Source: Bacteroidota bacterium (GTDB lineage: Bacteria > Bacteroidota > Ignavibacteria > Ignavibacteriales > SURF-24). Taken from it: a stretch of 48,735 bases of DNA. The position numbers and the translations under genes were made by a program. This document shows, piece by piece, positions 16,113-25,704 of the stretch. The notes under the pieces were generated by a model that did not search any database, was not told the DNA's origin, and saw nothing but the letters and a program-made list of their open reading frames with translations. How positions within the stretch are numbered: the stretch's first letter is position 1; every line of letters begins with the position of its first letter. The stretch is from contig JAUZPB010000022.1 of the NCBI GenBank assembly GCA_030706145.1, positions 1 to 48,735 on the forward strand. Reading direction: 5' to 3'.

Positions 16113-16810
16113 TGTTCCTTCCAGCTTTTAGAATAATCTCTAGGTCCAAAGATAGCCGTACCAAGCCGAATCATTGTAGCTCCCTCTTCAATAGCGATCT
16201 CATAATCATGGCTCATACCCATAGAAAGCTCACTTATAGTAATAGCGTTTTCACATAGCATAGTCTTTAATTTACGTAAATCTGAGAAACATTTCCTAAT
16301 TAATTCTTCATTGTCTGTAAAAGGAGCCAAAGTCATAAGGCCAGTAAGTTCGATATTCGGAGCATTAAGGCAAAAAGAAGCAATTTCCAAAAGTTCGGAT
16401 TCTTCAGTTATGCCATATTTTGTAGCTTCATCAGAGGTCTTCACTTCGAGGAGAACTTTCTGAATCTTTCCACATTTCTGAGCTTGTTTATTAATTTCTT
16501 CGGCAAGTCTTAAAGAATCGACTGAATGAATCAAACTTGCGATTTCAACGACTTGTTTTACTTTATTCCTCTGGAGATGTCCGAGGAAGTGCCAATTAAC
16601 ATTTTTGTCTATGAGAGGGAATTTTTCAGAGAGTTCCTGAGCCTTATTCTCCCCTAAATCAACTATTCCGGCATCAATTGCCTGATTGATGAGATTAAGC
16701 CCTGTATTTTTTGAAACAGCAATGATTTTAATTTCAGAAATATCCCTTGCTGCCTTGTCACATCTCAGGGCAATATTCTTTTTTATAAGTTTTAATGTTT
16801 CCAATATCAT
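16109..16810 (-). CDS. yggS: YggS/PLPBP-family pyridoxal phosphate homeostasis protein
   Basis: This non-catalytic PLP-binding protein of the alanine-racemase-like TIM-barrel fold buffers pyridoxal 5'-phosphate and affects amino-acid and keto-acid balance. Its 233 residues have the family length. Motifs are IKIIAVSKN (with the PLP-binding Lys), DLGENKAQE, WHFLGHLQRNKVK, IHSVDSLRLAEEIN, MGMSHDYEIAIEEGATMIRLGTAIFG (phosphate-binding). It is the first gene of a tight four-gene operon with the DivIVA-like protein, PNP and the membrane coiled-coil protein. Confidence 0.94.
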   Translation of the reverse strand: MILETLKLIKKNIALRCDKAARDISEIKIIAVSKNTGLNLINQAIDAGIVDLGENKAQELSEKFPLIDKNVNWHFLGHLQRNKVKQVVEIASLIHSVDSLRLAEEINKQAQKCGKIQKVLLEVKTSDEATKYGITEESELLEIASFCLNAPNIELTGLMTLAPFTDNEELIRKCFSDLRKLKTMLCENAITISELSMGMSHDYEIAIEEGATMIRLGTAIFGPRDYSKSWKEQ

Positions 16811-16981
16811 CGCTTAATTAAGACTGTGAAGTTATAGCTTTTATGCAAAAAAATCAACGAAAAAACAAGATATTTTCATTTTCAAAAAGGTCAGTTAAGC
16901 ATTTTATTAGCAATAATGTATAAAAAGGAGTGAATATAAAAAAAGTTACAAAAAGAAAGGCAGGGCAAACAAAAACACAGC

Positions 16982-17030
16982 AAAGAGAGAGAGAAAGAAG
17001 GACAAAATGTTTCTTTCTCTCTCGCTCTTT
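16982..17030 (-). terminator. Probable terminator downstream of nrdJ
   Basis: A long purine arm (16982-16999, AAAGAGAGAGAG..) pairs with a pyrimidine arm (17010-17030, ..TCTTTCTCTCTCGCTCTTT) around a short loop, just 26 bases past the nrdJ stop. The following T run on the minus strand is weak and interrupted, so termination efficiency is uncertain. Confidence 0.55.
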
Positions 17031-17055
17031 AAGTGCAAGTATAATAAATAAAGTT

Positions 17056-20000
17056 TTAGCTGCAACCTGAGGTAGAACCGCAGGTCATACATTTAAGGCA
17101 AGTTCCGTTTCGAACCATAGTAATACTACCACATTCTACGCAAACATCGCCGGTATAGCCCTTTTCTCTAGCCTCTTTGATTTTTGTTGTCATGCCATTT
17201 GGTTTAGCAACTGGAATTTTAGCTTTTGCATCAGTTTTTATTTTTGGCAGTTTAATATCTTGTTTATCGAGCTCAATCATCCTTTCGCTAATGACCTCTT
17301 CACTCTCAAATTCCTCTTCCGGAGCTCTTCCATGTCCAGAAGAATTTGAAGATTTAACTTCATCAGAGGATACATGAGCCAGATCTGTTCTACCAAGATA
17401 AGTAACGGCCAATTCTCTGAAAATATAATCAATAACAGAAGTAGCCATTTTTATTTTTTCGTTGCCAGTTACCATACCGCTAGGTTCAAAGCGAGTAAAG
17501 ACGAAAGCATCTACAAACTCTTCGAGTGGAACGCCATGCTGCAAACCAAGAGAAATAGCGATAGCAAAGCAGTTAAGGAGGCTTCTAAAGGCAGCGCCCT
17601 CCCTATGCATATCAATAAAGATCTCACCAAGCTGACCATTATCATACTCGCCGGTTCTAATATAAACAGATTGTCCATTTATTTTAGCTTTTTGAGTATA
17701 ACCAGTTCTGCGATCAGGCAATCTCCTTCTCTTTGCAATATAGCGGTGAATGATCCTTTCTGCAATCTTTACAATATCATTATTTTCCTTATCTTCGATG
17801 ATACTTTCATATTCTTCGACAGCGACAGTGTTTAGTGGCTGAGAGAGTTTTGAACCATCCCTATACAAAGCATTTGCTTTAAGGCCGAGTTTCCAGGATT
17901 CCATAAAAGCATTCTTTATATCATCAATAGAAGCGTGGTTAGGCAGATTAATTGTTTTTGAAATTGCGCCTGAAATAAATGGTTGAGCGGCTCCCATCAT
18001 TTTAATGTGAGCGCCAGTTTTAATAAACCTTGTCCCCTTCTTTCCGCATTTACTGGCGCAATCAAATACAGGATAATGTTCATGTTTAAGGAAAGGAGCA
18101 CCTTCAACGGTCATAGTGCCGCAGACATAATCATTAGCAATAGCAATTTCCTGCTTTGAAAAGCCAAGAGAAGAGAGCATATCAAAATCCCACTGGTTCA
18201 TCTGCTCTTTGCTAAAACCTAAGGTCTTAATGCAGAATTCCTCTCCAAGAATGAACCTATTAAAAGCAAAACTGATCTCAAATACAGAAGGAAGGACTTC
18301 ATCGAGTTTTTCAAGAATTTCATCAGTAAATCCTTTAGCCTTCAAGGATTCATAGTTAATATAAGGGCAATTCTGCAGGCTACCAGCACCTTTGGCGTAT
18401 TTAACAATTTCCTGAATTTGCTCCTGATTATAGCCAAGATGTTTTAATGCTGGAGGAATTGATTGGTTAATAATCTTAAAATAACCTCCACCGGCCAGTT
18501 TTTTAAACTTAACTAAGGCAAAATCCGGTTCAATTCCTGTTGTATCGCAATCCATTACAAGACCAATTGTACCTGTAGGGGCAATAACAGTGACCTGGGC
18601 ATTTCTAAAGCCATACTGAGTTCCAAGATCGAGTGCTTTATCAGAATCCTCCCTAGCAGCCTTCAGAAGGTCTGAAGGGCAATTCTTCGGATTAATACCC
18701 ATTGGATAAATAGTAAGTCCTTCATACTCCTCATTAGGAACGTTATAGGCAGCTCTTCTATGGTTTCTAATTACGCGAAGCATATTGTCTTTGTTTTTTT
18801 CATAAGCTGCAAAAGGTCCAAGCTGCTTTGCCATTTCAGCAGAAGTAGCATAAGCGCACATATGCATAATTGAAGTCAAAGCTCCGCAAATAGCAAAAGC
18901 AGTTTCGCTGTCGTATGGTATACCCTGGAGCATAAGAAGTGATCCAAGGTTAGCATAACCGAGGCCTAAAGTTCTGTAGTCAAAGCTCCTCTGAGCTATT
19001 TCGCGGCTAGGGAACTGGGCCATAAGAACGCTAATTTCAAGGACTATAGTCCAAAGTCTAGAAGCGTGCCTGTAAGCATTAATATCAAATTTTCCAGATT
19101 CCGGGTCATAAAACTTCACAAGATTCAACGAAGCCAGATTACAAGCTGTATCGTCAAGGAACATATACTCGCTGCAAGGGTTAGAAGCTCTAATTTCCCC
19201 ATCGTTAAGGCATGTATGCCATTCGTTAATTGTTGAATGGAATTGAAGTCCTGGGTCAGCAGAAGACCAGGTAGCATAAGCAATGTCATTCCAAAGATCC
19301 CTAGCCTTAAGTGTTTTGCAAGCTTTTGGAGGTCTGTTTTCCTGGGCTGCTTTTTTCTTTTCCGTACGCCAGTAAAGGTTCCAGTTTCCATCAGTAATAA
19401 CAGCGCGCATAAACTGGTTAGTAACTCTGACAGAATTATTCGAATTTTGTCCAGATACAGTAGCATAAGCTTCAGAATTCCAATCAGTATCGTATGTCGG
19501 AAATTCAATTGATCTAAAGCCAAGTTTAGCCAGGTGAATTACTCTTTCAATATAGTTATCAGGGATCATTGCTTTACGGGCATCCAGGACAGCAGTTTTC
19601 AGTTTAAGATTTAATTTCTTATTAAATCTATCATTTTCAGGATGCTCCTCATAGCAGGCCTGAATAATTCTGTTAAGGTGGTAGTTGCATAATTTGGAAC
19701 CAGCTACAATAGAAGCTACTTTTTGTTCCTCAATAACCTTCCAGTTAATATATTCCTCAATATCAGGGTGATCGAGGTCCAAGGTTACCATTTTAGCAGC
19801 ACGCCTGGTCGTACCGCCAGACTTAATAGCTCCAGCTGAACGGTCACCAATTCGCAAGAAAGACATCAGTCCACTGGACTTTCCGCCGCCGCTAAGAGGT
19901 TCGTTTGAGCCACGGATCTCCGAAAAATTAGAACCTGTGCCAGAGCCATACTTAAACAGTCTAGCCTCACGGACCCAGAGGTCCATAATTCCACCTTCAT

Positions 20001-20628
20001 TGACCAAATCGTCTTTAATAGACTGGATAAAGCATGCATGAGGTTGTGGATGAGTGTAGGCATCTTCAGAAACCGAGAGTTTACCTGATTTAAAGTCGAC
20101 ATAAAAATGTCCCTGAGAAGGGCCAGTAATGCCATAGGCCCAAAAAAGACCGGTATTGAACCATTGCGGGCTATTAGGAGCTGCAGTTTGATTTGCAAGC
20201 ATATAGAGTATTTCATCATAGAATGCTTTTGCATCATCTTCCGAATCAAAGTACCCAGCTTTCCACCCCCAGTAAGTCCAGCAGCCAGCAAGTCTAATAA
20301 AGACCTGTCTAGAATCTGTTTCAGAAGAAAATCTTTCTTTTTCCGGGAGTTGTTTTAATTTTTCAGTATCGGCTGTAGAGGACTGTAACCATTCCGGAAC
20401 TCCCTTTTCATTTTTCTTTACCAAGAGCTTAGGGACCCCAGCTTTCCTGAAATATTTTTGGGCAATGATATCGGTAGCTACCTGTGACCAGGTAGAAGGG
20501 ACAAGTACATCCTCCATTCTAAAGACGATAGAACCGTCAGGGTTTTTTATTTCACTGGTTCTTTTAACAAAATCCACGGAAGCTAAAGCATCTTTCCCCT
20601 TTTTAGTAAATACTCTATTAATTATCAT
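17056..20628 (-). CDS. nrdJ: Class II (adenosylcobalamin-dependent) ribonucleotide reductase
   Basis: It reduces ribonucleotides to deoxyribonucleotides without oxygen, using coenzyme B12 to generate the thiyl radical. From ATG at 20628 it has 1190 residues, the long NrdJ class. Features seen are [20 protein letters not shown] near the start, a PHACFIQS segment with the first redox Cys, the [16 protein letters not shown] active-site loop, and [25 protein letters not shown]-terminal TSCPD-like region ([20 protein letters not shown]) and a final Cys-rich tail ([18 protein letters not shown]) follow; the tail combines a zinc ribbon with the shuttle cysteines. The frame stays open 20 codons further to an ATG at 20688, but a GGAG at 20635-20638 sits 6 bases before 20628 and the family starts near MIINRVF. 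No other RNR class is in the window. Confidence 0.95.
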   Translation of the reverse strand: MIINRVFTKKGKDALASVDFVKRTSEIKNPDGSIVFRMEDVLVPSTWSQVATDIIAQKYFRKAGVPKLLVKKNEKGVPEWLQSSTADTEKLKQLPEKERFSSETDSRQVFIRLAGCWTYWGWKAGYFDSEDDAKAFYDEILYMLANQTAAPNSPQWFNTGLFWAYGITGPSQGHFYVDFKSGKLSVSEDAYTHPQPHACFIQSIKDDLVNEGGIMDLWVREARLFKYGSGTGSNFSEIRGSNEPLSGGGKSSGLMSFLRIGDRSAGAIKSGGTTRRAAKMVTLDLDHPDIEEYINWKVIEEQKVASIVAGSKLCNYHLNRIIQACYEEHPENDRFNKKLNLKLKTAVLDARKAMIPDNYIERVIHLAKLGFRSIEFPTYDTDWNSEAYATVSGQNSNNSVRVTNQFMRAVITDGNWNLYWRTEKKKAAQENRPPKACKTLKARDLWNDIAYATWSSADPGLQFHSTINEWHTCLNDGEIRASNPCSEYMFLDDTACNLASLNLVKFYDPESGKFDINAYRHASRLWTIVLEISVLMAQFPSREIAQRSFDYRTLGLGYANLGSLLMLQGIPYDSETAFAICGALTSIMHMCAYATSAEMAKQLGPFAAYEKNKDNMLRVIRNHRRAAYNVPNEEYEGLTIYPMGINPKNCPSDLLKAAREDSDKALDLGTQYGFRNAQVTVIAPTGTIGLVMDCDTTGIEPDFALVKFKKLAGGGYFKIINQSIPPALKHLGYNQEQIQEIVKYAKGAGSLQNCPYINYESLKAKGFTDEILEKLDEVLPSVFEISFAFNRFILGEEFCIKTLGFSKEQMNQWDFDMLSSLGFSKQEIAIANDYVCGTMTVEGAPFLKHEHYPVFDCASKCGKKGTRFIKTGAHIKMMGAAQPFISGAISKTINLPNHASIDDIKNAFMESWKLGLKANALYRDGSKLSQPLNTVAVEEYESIIEDKENNDIVKIAERIIHRYIAKRRRLPDRRTGYTQKAKINGQSVYIRTGEYDNGQLGEIFIDMHREGAAFRSLLNCFAIAISLGLQHGVPLEEFVDAFVFTRFEPSGMVTGNEKIKMATSVIDYIFRELAVTYLGRTDLAHVSSDEVKSSNSSGHGRAPEEEFESEEVISERMIELDKQDIKLPKIKTDAKAKIPVAKPNGMTTKIKEAREKGYTGDVCVECGSITMVRNGTCLKCMTCGSTSGCS

Positions 20629-21041
20629 TGAGAACTCCAAAACTTTTATTTTATATGAAAAATCTGCTGTTTTGATGACAGCAGCCATAAAGGATTCTTA
20701 AAAAGGTATGAACCTATACTAAGATTTACATTTTTTTTAACATTTACAACCCGCCTTGAGATAAATTTGTTCGAAATATTTCTTTTAGAAAATGAACAAG
20801 AATTTTGTAATATTCATTTGGCTAAGATAAAGGAGGGCTTACCATATTTTTGCTGGGACAAAATAAATATTTTTTTTTATTATCAAAAATGTTTTTATCA
20901 AAAATAATTTTTTAAAAGAAAATAAATAATTTGCATTTTAAATAGTGTATATTTTTGATACAAAAAAAAGCGAAGCCTTTTTCCATAGTAAATATTTGGA
21001 GTCTATAAATTTTATTAAAATAAAATATAATGAGGAAAAAA
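20629..21041. other. Divergent promoter region between nrdJ and malQ
   Basis: This spacer of about 410 bases is extremely AT-rich at 20860-21030, with long A and T tracts that would favour bent DNA. It should contain the promoters for nrdJ and malQ. I looked for a cobalamin riboswitch because nrdJ is B12-dependent, and found no B12-box-like conserved core. A GGAGGG at about 20832-20837 has no convincing reading frame after it. No tRNA-like fold is visible. Confidence 0.5.
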
Positions 21042-22580
21042 ATGATTGAACGCTCAGCCGGTATTTTACTGCATCCAACCTCTTTACCTGGTAGATTTGG
21101 AATCGGAGATCTAGGTCCAGAGGCATATAATTTTATTAATTTTTTAGAAGCAGCCGGTCAAAGACTATGGCAGGTTTTTCCCCTGGGTCCCACTGGATAT
21201 GGCGATTCACCATACCAATGTTTCTCAGCATTTGCTGGCAATCCGCTTTTAATAAGTCCTCAGTTATTACTAAAGGAAGGACTATTAAAGGATGAAGACC
21301 TGGAAAACATTCCTGATTTTGATCCTCACAATGTTGACTATGGCAATGTTATAAACTTCAAATACGGCCTCCTTGAAAAAGCCTATAAAAATCTAAAAGA
21401 AGATAATAAAAAAACAAAAAAACAGTTAGAAGAGTTCTGTAATAAGAACAAGGCATGGTTAGATGATTACTCACTTTTTATGGCATCAAAAGACTATCAT
21501 AAAGGAGTGGTATGGACAGAGTGGAACAAGGAAATAGCTTTCAGAAAGGAAGGTGCAATTGAGCAGTGGAAAGAAAAACTCGCAGATAGAATTGATTTCC
21601 ATAAGTATATTCAATATGAATTTTTCAAGCAATGGATGGCACTAAAGAAATATGCAAACAGTAAGCACATTAAAGTAATTGGCGATCTTCCAATATTTAT
21701 TGCCTATGATAGCGCCGATCTTTGGGCAAACAAGCATTTATTTACGGTTGATGAAAAGGGAAAACTTAAGACAGTTGCAGGAGTTCCACCAGATTATTTT
21801 TCAGCTACAGGGCAACTTTGGGGGAATCCACTTTACAAGTGGAAAGAGATGGAAAAGGACAATTTTGATTGGTGGCGCCGAAGGATATCGAATGTACTTG
21901 AGTTAGTTGATATGGTAAGGATAGATCACTTCCGTGGTTTTGACGCCTATTGGGAAATCCCGGGAGATGCACCTACAGCTGTAACAGGCAGATGGTTGAA
22001 GGCCCCTGGAGAGAAGTTCTTCAATACAGTAAAGAATTATTTAGGGGAGCTACCAATCATTGCAGAGGATCTTGGAATAATTACAAAATCAGTAGAGAAT
22101 TTAAGAGATGAGTTTAATTTCCCTGGAATAAAGATACTTCAATTTGCATTTGGAACAGATCAGGAGAACAAGTTTTTACCCCATAATCTTATCAGAAATT
22201 GTGTTGTTCACACCGGTTCGCATGATAATGATACGACACGAGGATTTTTTGAAAAAGCAATGAATGACAAGAGTTCCGATATATATGAATTTGCACAAAA
22301 GTACCTTGGTTATTTTGACAGCATTGAAGGAATGACCTTTGAGCTGATACGTGCAGCATATTCGACAGTTGCCGATATGGTAGTTATTCCAATGCAAGAT
22401 ATATTAAATCTTGGATCAGAAGCTAGAATGAACTATCCAGGGAAACTAGGTGGTAACTGGACGTGGAGGTTTACATGGAATCAAGTTCCATATGAATTAG
22501 CTTCAAAGTATAAAGAGATGGTAGTTCTATTTGACAGACCTCCAAAACCCAGAAAGCATGCAGAGATTGACGTTGAATAA
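21042..22580 (+). CDS. malQ: 4-alpha-glucanotransferase (amylomaltase)
   Basis: This GH77 enzyme moves alpha-1,4-glucan segments between maltodextrins in the cytoplasm during glycogen or maltose metabolism. It has 512 residues from ATG 21042. The N-terminal RSAGILLHPTSLPG is diagnostic. Catalytic residues sit in MVRIDHFRGF (nucleophile Asp), IIAEDLG (acid/base Glu) and GSHDNDTTRG (third Asp). An in-frame ATG at 21030 exists but overlaps the GAGGA ribosome site (21032-21036), which is ideally spaced for 21042. The stop codon lies inside the first copy of a perfect 15-base tandem duplication. The gene appears to be transcribed alone. Confidence 0.95.
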   Translation: MIERSAGILLHPTSLPGRFGIGDLGPEAYNFINFLEAAGQRLWQVFPLGPTGYGDSPYQCFSAFAGNPLLISPQLLLKEGLLKDEDLENIPDFDPHNVDYGNVINFKYGLLEKAYKNLKEDNKKTKKQLEEFCNKNKAWLDDYSLFMASKDYHKGVVWTEWNKEIAFRKEGAIEQWKEKLADRIDFHKYIQYEFFKQWMALKKYANSKHIKVIGDLPIFIAYDSADLWANKHLFTVDEKGKLKTVAGVPPDYFSATGQLWGNPLYKWKEMEKDNFDWWRRRISNVLELVDMVRIDHFRGFDAYWEIPGDAPTAVTGRWLKAPGEKFFNTVKNYLGELPIIAEDLGIITKSVENLRDEFNFPGIKILQFAFGTDQENKFLPHNLIRNCVVHTGSHDNDTTRGFFEKAMNDKSSDIYEFAQKYLGYFDSIEGMTFELIRAAYSTVADMVVIPMQDILNLGSEARMNYPGKLGGNWTWRFTWNQVPYELASKYKEMVVLFDRPPKPRKHAEIDVE

Positions 22581-22595
22581 ATTGACGTTGAATAA
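22566..22595 (+). repeat. Perfect 15-base tandem duplication across the malQ stop codon
   Basis: ATTGACGTTGAATAA occurs twice head to tail (22566-22580, 22581-22595). The first copy encodes the last residues Ile-Asp-Val-Glu and the stop. The second lies in the 3' untranslated region and would re-encode the same end if the first stop were read through. Confidence 0.95.
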
Positions 22596-22629
22596 TTAGA
22601 ATACTCTAGGTAAATTAGTTTTTACAGAT

Positions 22630-22671
22630 TTCAGGAATCGTTCAAAAAAGAATGATTCCTGAATTATTTTT
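22630..22671 (+). terminator. Rho-independent terminator after malQ
   Basis: TTCAGGAATCGTTC (22630-22643) pairs with GAATGATTCCTGAA (22650-22663) around a six-A loop, with one G-U pair, followed by TTATTTTT. Confidence 0.88.
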
Positions 22672-22694
22672 AAACAAAAATATAGCAGAAAAAT

Positions 22695-23156
22695 ATGTTT
22701 GATTTTATAAAGCAGCTACTTTCTAGTAGTTCTGGAAATTTTTTCTCAGGAAACAATTCAGAAGAAAAAAAGTTACAGATTGCCACATGTGCTTTGTTTA
22801 TAGAAATTGCAAGTGCAGACTTCAATTTTAGCATAGATGAAAGAAATGAAATACTTTCTGTAATGAAGACAACATTTGATCTAAGTGATGAACAATCAGA
22901 AGAGCTAGTTAGGCTTGCAGAAGAGAAAGTAAAAAATAGTGTAAGCATATACGAATTTACGCAGCTAATAGATCAGAATTTCAGCAGAGATGAAAAATTC
23001 GAAATATTAAAGAATCTATGGCGCCTGGTTTATTTAGACAATACATTAGACCAGTATGAAGATCACCTAATGAAAAGGATTGGGAATAATTTGAAGTTTG
23101 AGCACAGAGAAATTATGGCCGCCAAGCTGTTGGTAAAAGAAGAGCTAAAGCTATAG
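22695..23156 (+). CDS. TerB-family helical protein
   Basis: The product is 153 residues, all alpha-helical in character. It matches the TerB/tellurite-resistance-type fold found in many uncharacterised bacterial proteins: KKLQIATCALFIEIASADFNFSIDERNEIL, with an acidic ADxxxxxxE metal-binding-like segment, followed by DRxEKFEILKNLWRLVYLDNTLDQYEDHLMKRI. No signal peptide is present, so it should be cytoplasmic or membrane-peripheral. There are no ter-operon partners nearby, so a tellurite role is not supported. Metal- or envelope-stress-related functions proposed for the family are unproven here. It is transcribed toward pta, with a shared hairpin between them. Confidence 0.75.
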   Translation: MFDFIKQLLSSSSGNFFSGNNSEEKKLQIATCALFIEIASADFNFSIDERNEILSVMKTTFDLSDEQSEELVRLAEEKVKNSVSIYEFTQLIDQNFSRDEKFEILKNLWRLVYLDNTLDQYEDHLMKRIGNNLKFEHREIMAAKLLVKEELKL

Positions 23157-23190
23157 AAATAAATAGCATAGAAAAGAAAGTATAAGTGAA

Positions 23191-23235
23191 AAAAGGGCCA
23201 AAAGGCAAACAAAAGACCTCTGGCCCTTTTTGTTT
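23191..23235. terminator. Bidirectional terminator between TerB-like gene and pta
   Basis: AAGGGCCA (23193-23200) pairs with TGGCCCTT (23221-23228), extended imperfectly by AAGG/CCTC. It is flanked by an A run before and a T run after, so it can serve both convergent genes. Confidence 0.85.
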
Positions 23236-23265
23236 AAAAAGCTTTTATTAAAAAGCTGTAGATAT

Positions 23266-24252
23266 TTACGCCATCAAAACAGCAATAGCAGCTGTATTTA
23301 CTATATCATCAACACTGCAACCGCGACTTAAGTCAAAGAAAGGTTTGCATAGTCCCTGGCTTATAGGGCCAATTGCTTCTGCACCACCTAAGCGCTGAGC
23401 GATCTTATAGCCTATATTACCTGCCTGAAGGTCAGGGAAAACAAGGACATTAGCTCTACCGGCGACAGTACTACCTGGAGCCTTCTTTTTACCAACGCCT
23501 TCAACAATTGCAGCATCAAACTGAAGTTCACCGTCAATGTTAAGATCCGGGCGTTTTGATTTAGCTAAGTTAGTAGCTTCAACAACCTTGTCGACTAATT
23601 CATGTGAGGCACTTCCCTTTGTAGAAAAAGAAAGCATAGCAACATAAGGTTCTTCACCAGTAAGTTTTTTATGGTTATCTGCAGTTGAAATTGCAATGTC
23701 GGCCAGTTGCATAGCATTAGGGTTTGGATTAACAGCGCAATCAGCGAAGCTAAAAACCTTATCCGGGAAAGCCATTAAGAAAAAGCTAGATACTATAGAA
23801 ACACCTTCGGGCATACCAACAACCTGAATAGAAGCCCTCATTACATCTGCAGTTGTAGCAGTCGAACCAGAGACCGAACCGTCGACCAAACCTTCTTTTA
23901 CCATCATGGCTCCGAAGAAGATGTCGCGTTTTAATGTCTGGCGAGCTTTTTCAATTGGTATCTCTTTTCCACGTTGCTTGCGCATATTATAAAAAATATT
24001 AGCAAAATCACTCAGTTTTTCAGATTTTTCTGGATCTATGATCCTAATACCCTGAAGGTTTACGCCTAGGTTTTTAGCATCTTCTCTAATTTTATCTTCA
24101 TTTCCAAGTGTAATAACACTGGCTAAAGCATCCCTGGTAATAACTTCAGCAGCCTTTAAGACCCTTTCATCATGGGATTCAGGAAGAACAATAGTCTTCT
24201 TTCTTTTCGAAGCTTTCTCCCTGATCTGTTTCAATAATTCAATTTCTGCCAT
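23266..24252 (-). CDS. pta: Phosphate acetyltransferase
   Basis: It interconverts acetyl-CoA plus phosphate with acetyl phosphate plus CoA, the first step of acetate fermentation (or acetate activation). It has 328 residues from ATG 24252, the short single-domain Pta form. Seen are KTIVLPESHDERVLKAA, GSVSGSTATTADVMRA, FADCAVNPNPNAMQLADIA, MLSFSTKGSASHE, DGELQFDAAIV, KAPGSTVAGRANVLVFPDLQAGNIGYK and the final DLSRGCSVDDIVNTAAI. The frame is open 34 codons further upstream, but that part (KILLLLMHWFCLILYICR...) is low-quality AT-rich sequence. An AGGT sits just before 24252 and the family starts at this point. Acetate kinase is not adjacent. Confidence 0.95.
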   Translation of the reverse strand: MAEIELLKQIREKASKRKKTIVLPESHDERVLKAAEVITRDALASVITLGNEDKIREDAKNLGVNLQGIRIIDPEKSEKLSDFANIFYNMRKQRGKEIPIEKARQTLKRDIFFGAMMVKEGLVDGSVSGSTATTADVMRASIQVVGMPEGVSIVSSFFLMAFPDKVFSFADCAVNPNPNAMQLADIAISTADNHKKLTGEEPYVAMLSFSTKGSASHELVDKVVEATNLAKSKRPDLNIDGELQFDAAIVEGVGKKKAPGSTVAGRANVLVFPDLQAGNIGYKIAQRLGGAEAIGPISQGLCKPFFDLSRGCSVDDIVNTAAIAVLMA

Positions 24253-24558
24253 AATGACCTGTAATAATATTGTTAAAAGTATTCTACAAATATACAAAAT
24301 TAAACAGAACCAATGCATTAACAATAGCAATATCTTTACTTTTCTTAATCCCAAATCTTAGTCACACATTCTAGTCACACATTTAAGTTCCAATTTTTAG
24401 CCTGTAAAGCCTTAACTTCAAGTTTCAGCTTCAGGTTTTTCGTCTACTGGTAGCTTAAAAAGCACGTTGTAAAAAAATCATCATTTATTATAACTAAGAA
24501 TTATTTTAGCAATAAGGGAAAAATTTCGTATTTTAGAAAAAATATTTACATAAGCTTT
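24253..24558. other. Divergent spacer between pta and the AI-2E-type exporter
   Basis: This is about 306 AT-rich bases. It contains a short tandem repeat, TAGTCACACATT (two copies within 24359-24384), and otherwise nothing I can name. Promoters for both flanking genes should lie here. Confidence 0.45.
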
Positions 24559-25611
24559 ATGTCAGAATTAATAATAAAGAAACCAGTAAAAACTCTACTT
24601 ATTGCTCTATTAATAGCTTTAGTTTTGTATATTTCCTTTTTATTCAGCGAAATAATTATAATGCTTGCTGTATCGGTACTTCTTTCGCTGATCTTTAATC
24701 CATTTGTGACTTTACTTGAGACATGGGGCTTAGGGCGCACGCTCTCAATATTTATAATAATAATTATTACACTGGTACTTTTAACCCTCGGGTTATCTTT
24801 TCTAATACCCAGACTTTCAGAGCAAATGGATACCTTAAGTGAATCAATAAGGCATGCGAACCTAAAGCAGACAATAACAGATTTTGACAGGAAGATTGTA
24901 CGTTTTATTCCATTTCTGCGTCCAGGAGCAGTATACACGCGTTTTGAAGGTTTAATATCCTCTATGTTAACCGACCTGCTAAACAGCCTTACTGTTTTTG
25001 TATCAAGCCTTGTATCATTGATAGCTGTACTTGTAATTGTTCCATTTATTACGTTTTTCTTATTAAAAGATAATAAGCGAATTATAAAGGGTATAGTAAA
25101 TGTGATGCCAAATAAGTACTTTGAAATGTCTTATGTAGTAATCAGGCAGATAAGCATTCAGCTTGGCAGGTTTGTAAGAGGATGGATCTTTGATGCATTT
25201 ATGGTTGGTTTGTTAAGTGGTACAGGCCTATCAATTCTGGGGATAAACAATGCTATTCCAATTGGCATCATAGCTGGTGTAGGGCACCTTATCCCATACT
25301 TTGGTCCAATAATAGGAGGCGTTCCTGCAATAATAATTTCTGTTGCGCAGTTTGGTGATTTTTCGATGTTACCAAAGATAATAATTATGTTTCTAGGTAT
25401 TTATGCATTAGACAATGGTATTATTCAGCCCAATGTATTTTCAAAAAGTGTGGATATGCATCCAATTATCATAATTATTTTGATAATTGCAGGAAGTCAG
25501 ATAATGGGAATAATGGGAATGCTTTTAGCAGTTCCGACAGCTACAGTAGTTAGAACAGCAGCAAAAGAGATATATAATGCCTATAGAAATTTTACAATAA
25601 TTAAGACTTAA
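24559..25611 (+). CDS. AI-2E-family transporter
   Basis: This inner-membrane protein of 350 residues has about seven or eight hydrophobic segments. The family pattern is clear: paired N-terminal helices, an amphipathic stretch (about 85-130), PFITFFLLKDNKRI, GRFVRGWIFDAFMVGLLSG, then GVGHLIPYFGPIIGGVPA, and a terminal LLAVPTATVVRT. The family includes TqsA/YdiK and also Na+/H+ or other transporters in different bacteria, so the substrate cannot be assigned. Start is ATG 24559 without an obvious Shine-Dalgarno. It is transcribed alone, divergent from pta and convergent with the moxR gene, with a terminator between. Confidence 0.9.
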   Translation: MSELIIKKPVKTLLIALLIALVLYISFLFSEIIIMLAVSVLLSLIFNPFVTLLETWGLGRTLSIFIIIIITLVLLTLGLSFLIPRLSEQMDTLSESIRHANLKQTITDFDRKIVRFIPFLRPGAVYTRFEGLISSMLTDLLNSLTVFVSSLVSLIAVLVIVPFITFFLLKDNKRIIKGIVNVMPNKYFEMSYVVIRQISIQLGRFVRGWIFDAFMVGLLSGTGLSILGINNAIPIGIIAGVGHLIPYFGPIIGGVPAIIISVAQFGDFSMLPKIIIMFLGIYALDNGIIQPNVFSKSVDMHPIIIIILIIAGSQIMGIMGMLLAVPTATVVRTAAKEIYNAYRNFTIIKT

Positions 25612-25645
25612 AATTTAACAAAGACTTAAAGACAAAACATTTAAC

Positions 25646-25685
25646 AAAAAAGGCTGCTTCAATTTTTTTTGAGCAGCCTTTTTTA
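25646..25685. terminator. Bidirectional terminator between AI-2E-type gene and moxR
   Basis: AAGGCTGCT (25650-25658) pairs with AGCAGCCTT (25672-25680) around a T-rich loop. A run of A precedes and a run of T follows, so it can work in both directions. Confidence 0.9.
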
Positions 25686-25704
25686 TTACAAGAAAAACAT
25701 TTTT

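Noticed and set aside
20629-20688. Longer start for nrdJ at 20688
   Set aside because: There is no Shine-Dalgarno there, while GGAG sits correctly before 20628. The known family N-terminus begins at the later Met.
20629-21041. Cobalamin riboswitch upstream of nrdJ
   Set aside because: I looked for a B12-box-like conserved core and saw none. B12 riboswitches usually control the alternative reductase or transport genes, not class II enzymes.
22695-23156. Tellurite-resistance function for the TerB-like protein
   Set aside because: No terC, terD or other ter genes are nearby. TerB-like folds are widespread in proteins with other or unknown roles.
24253-24354. 34-residue hydrophobic N-terminal extension of pta
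   Set aside because: Pta is cytoplasmic and begins near MAEIELLKQIRE. The extension is an AT-rich read-through of the promoter region.
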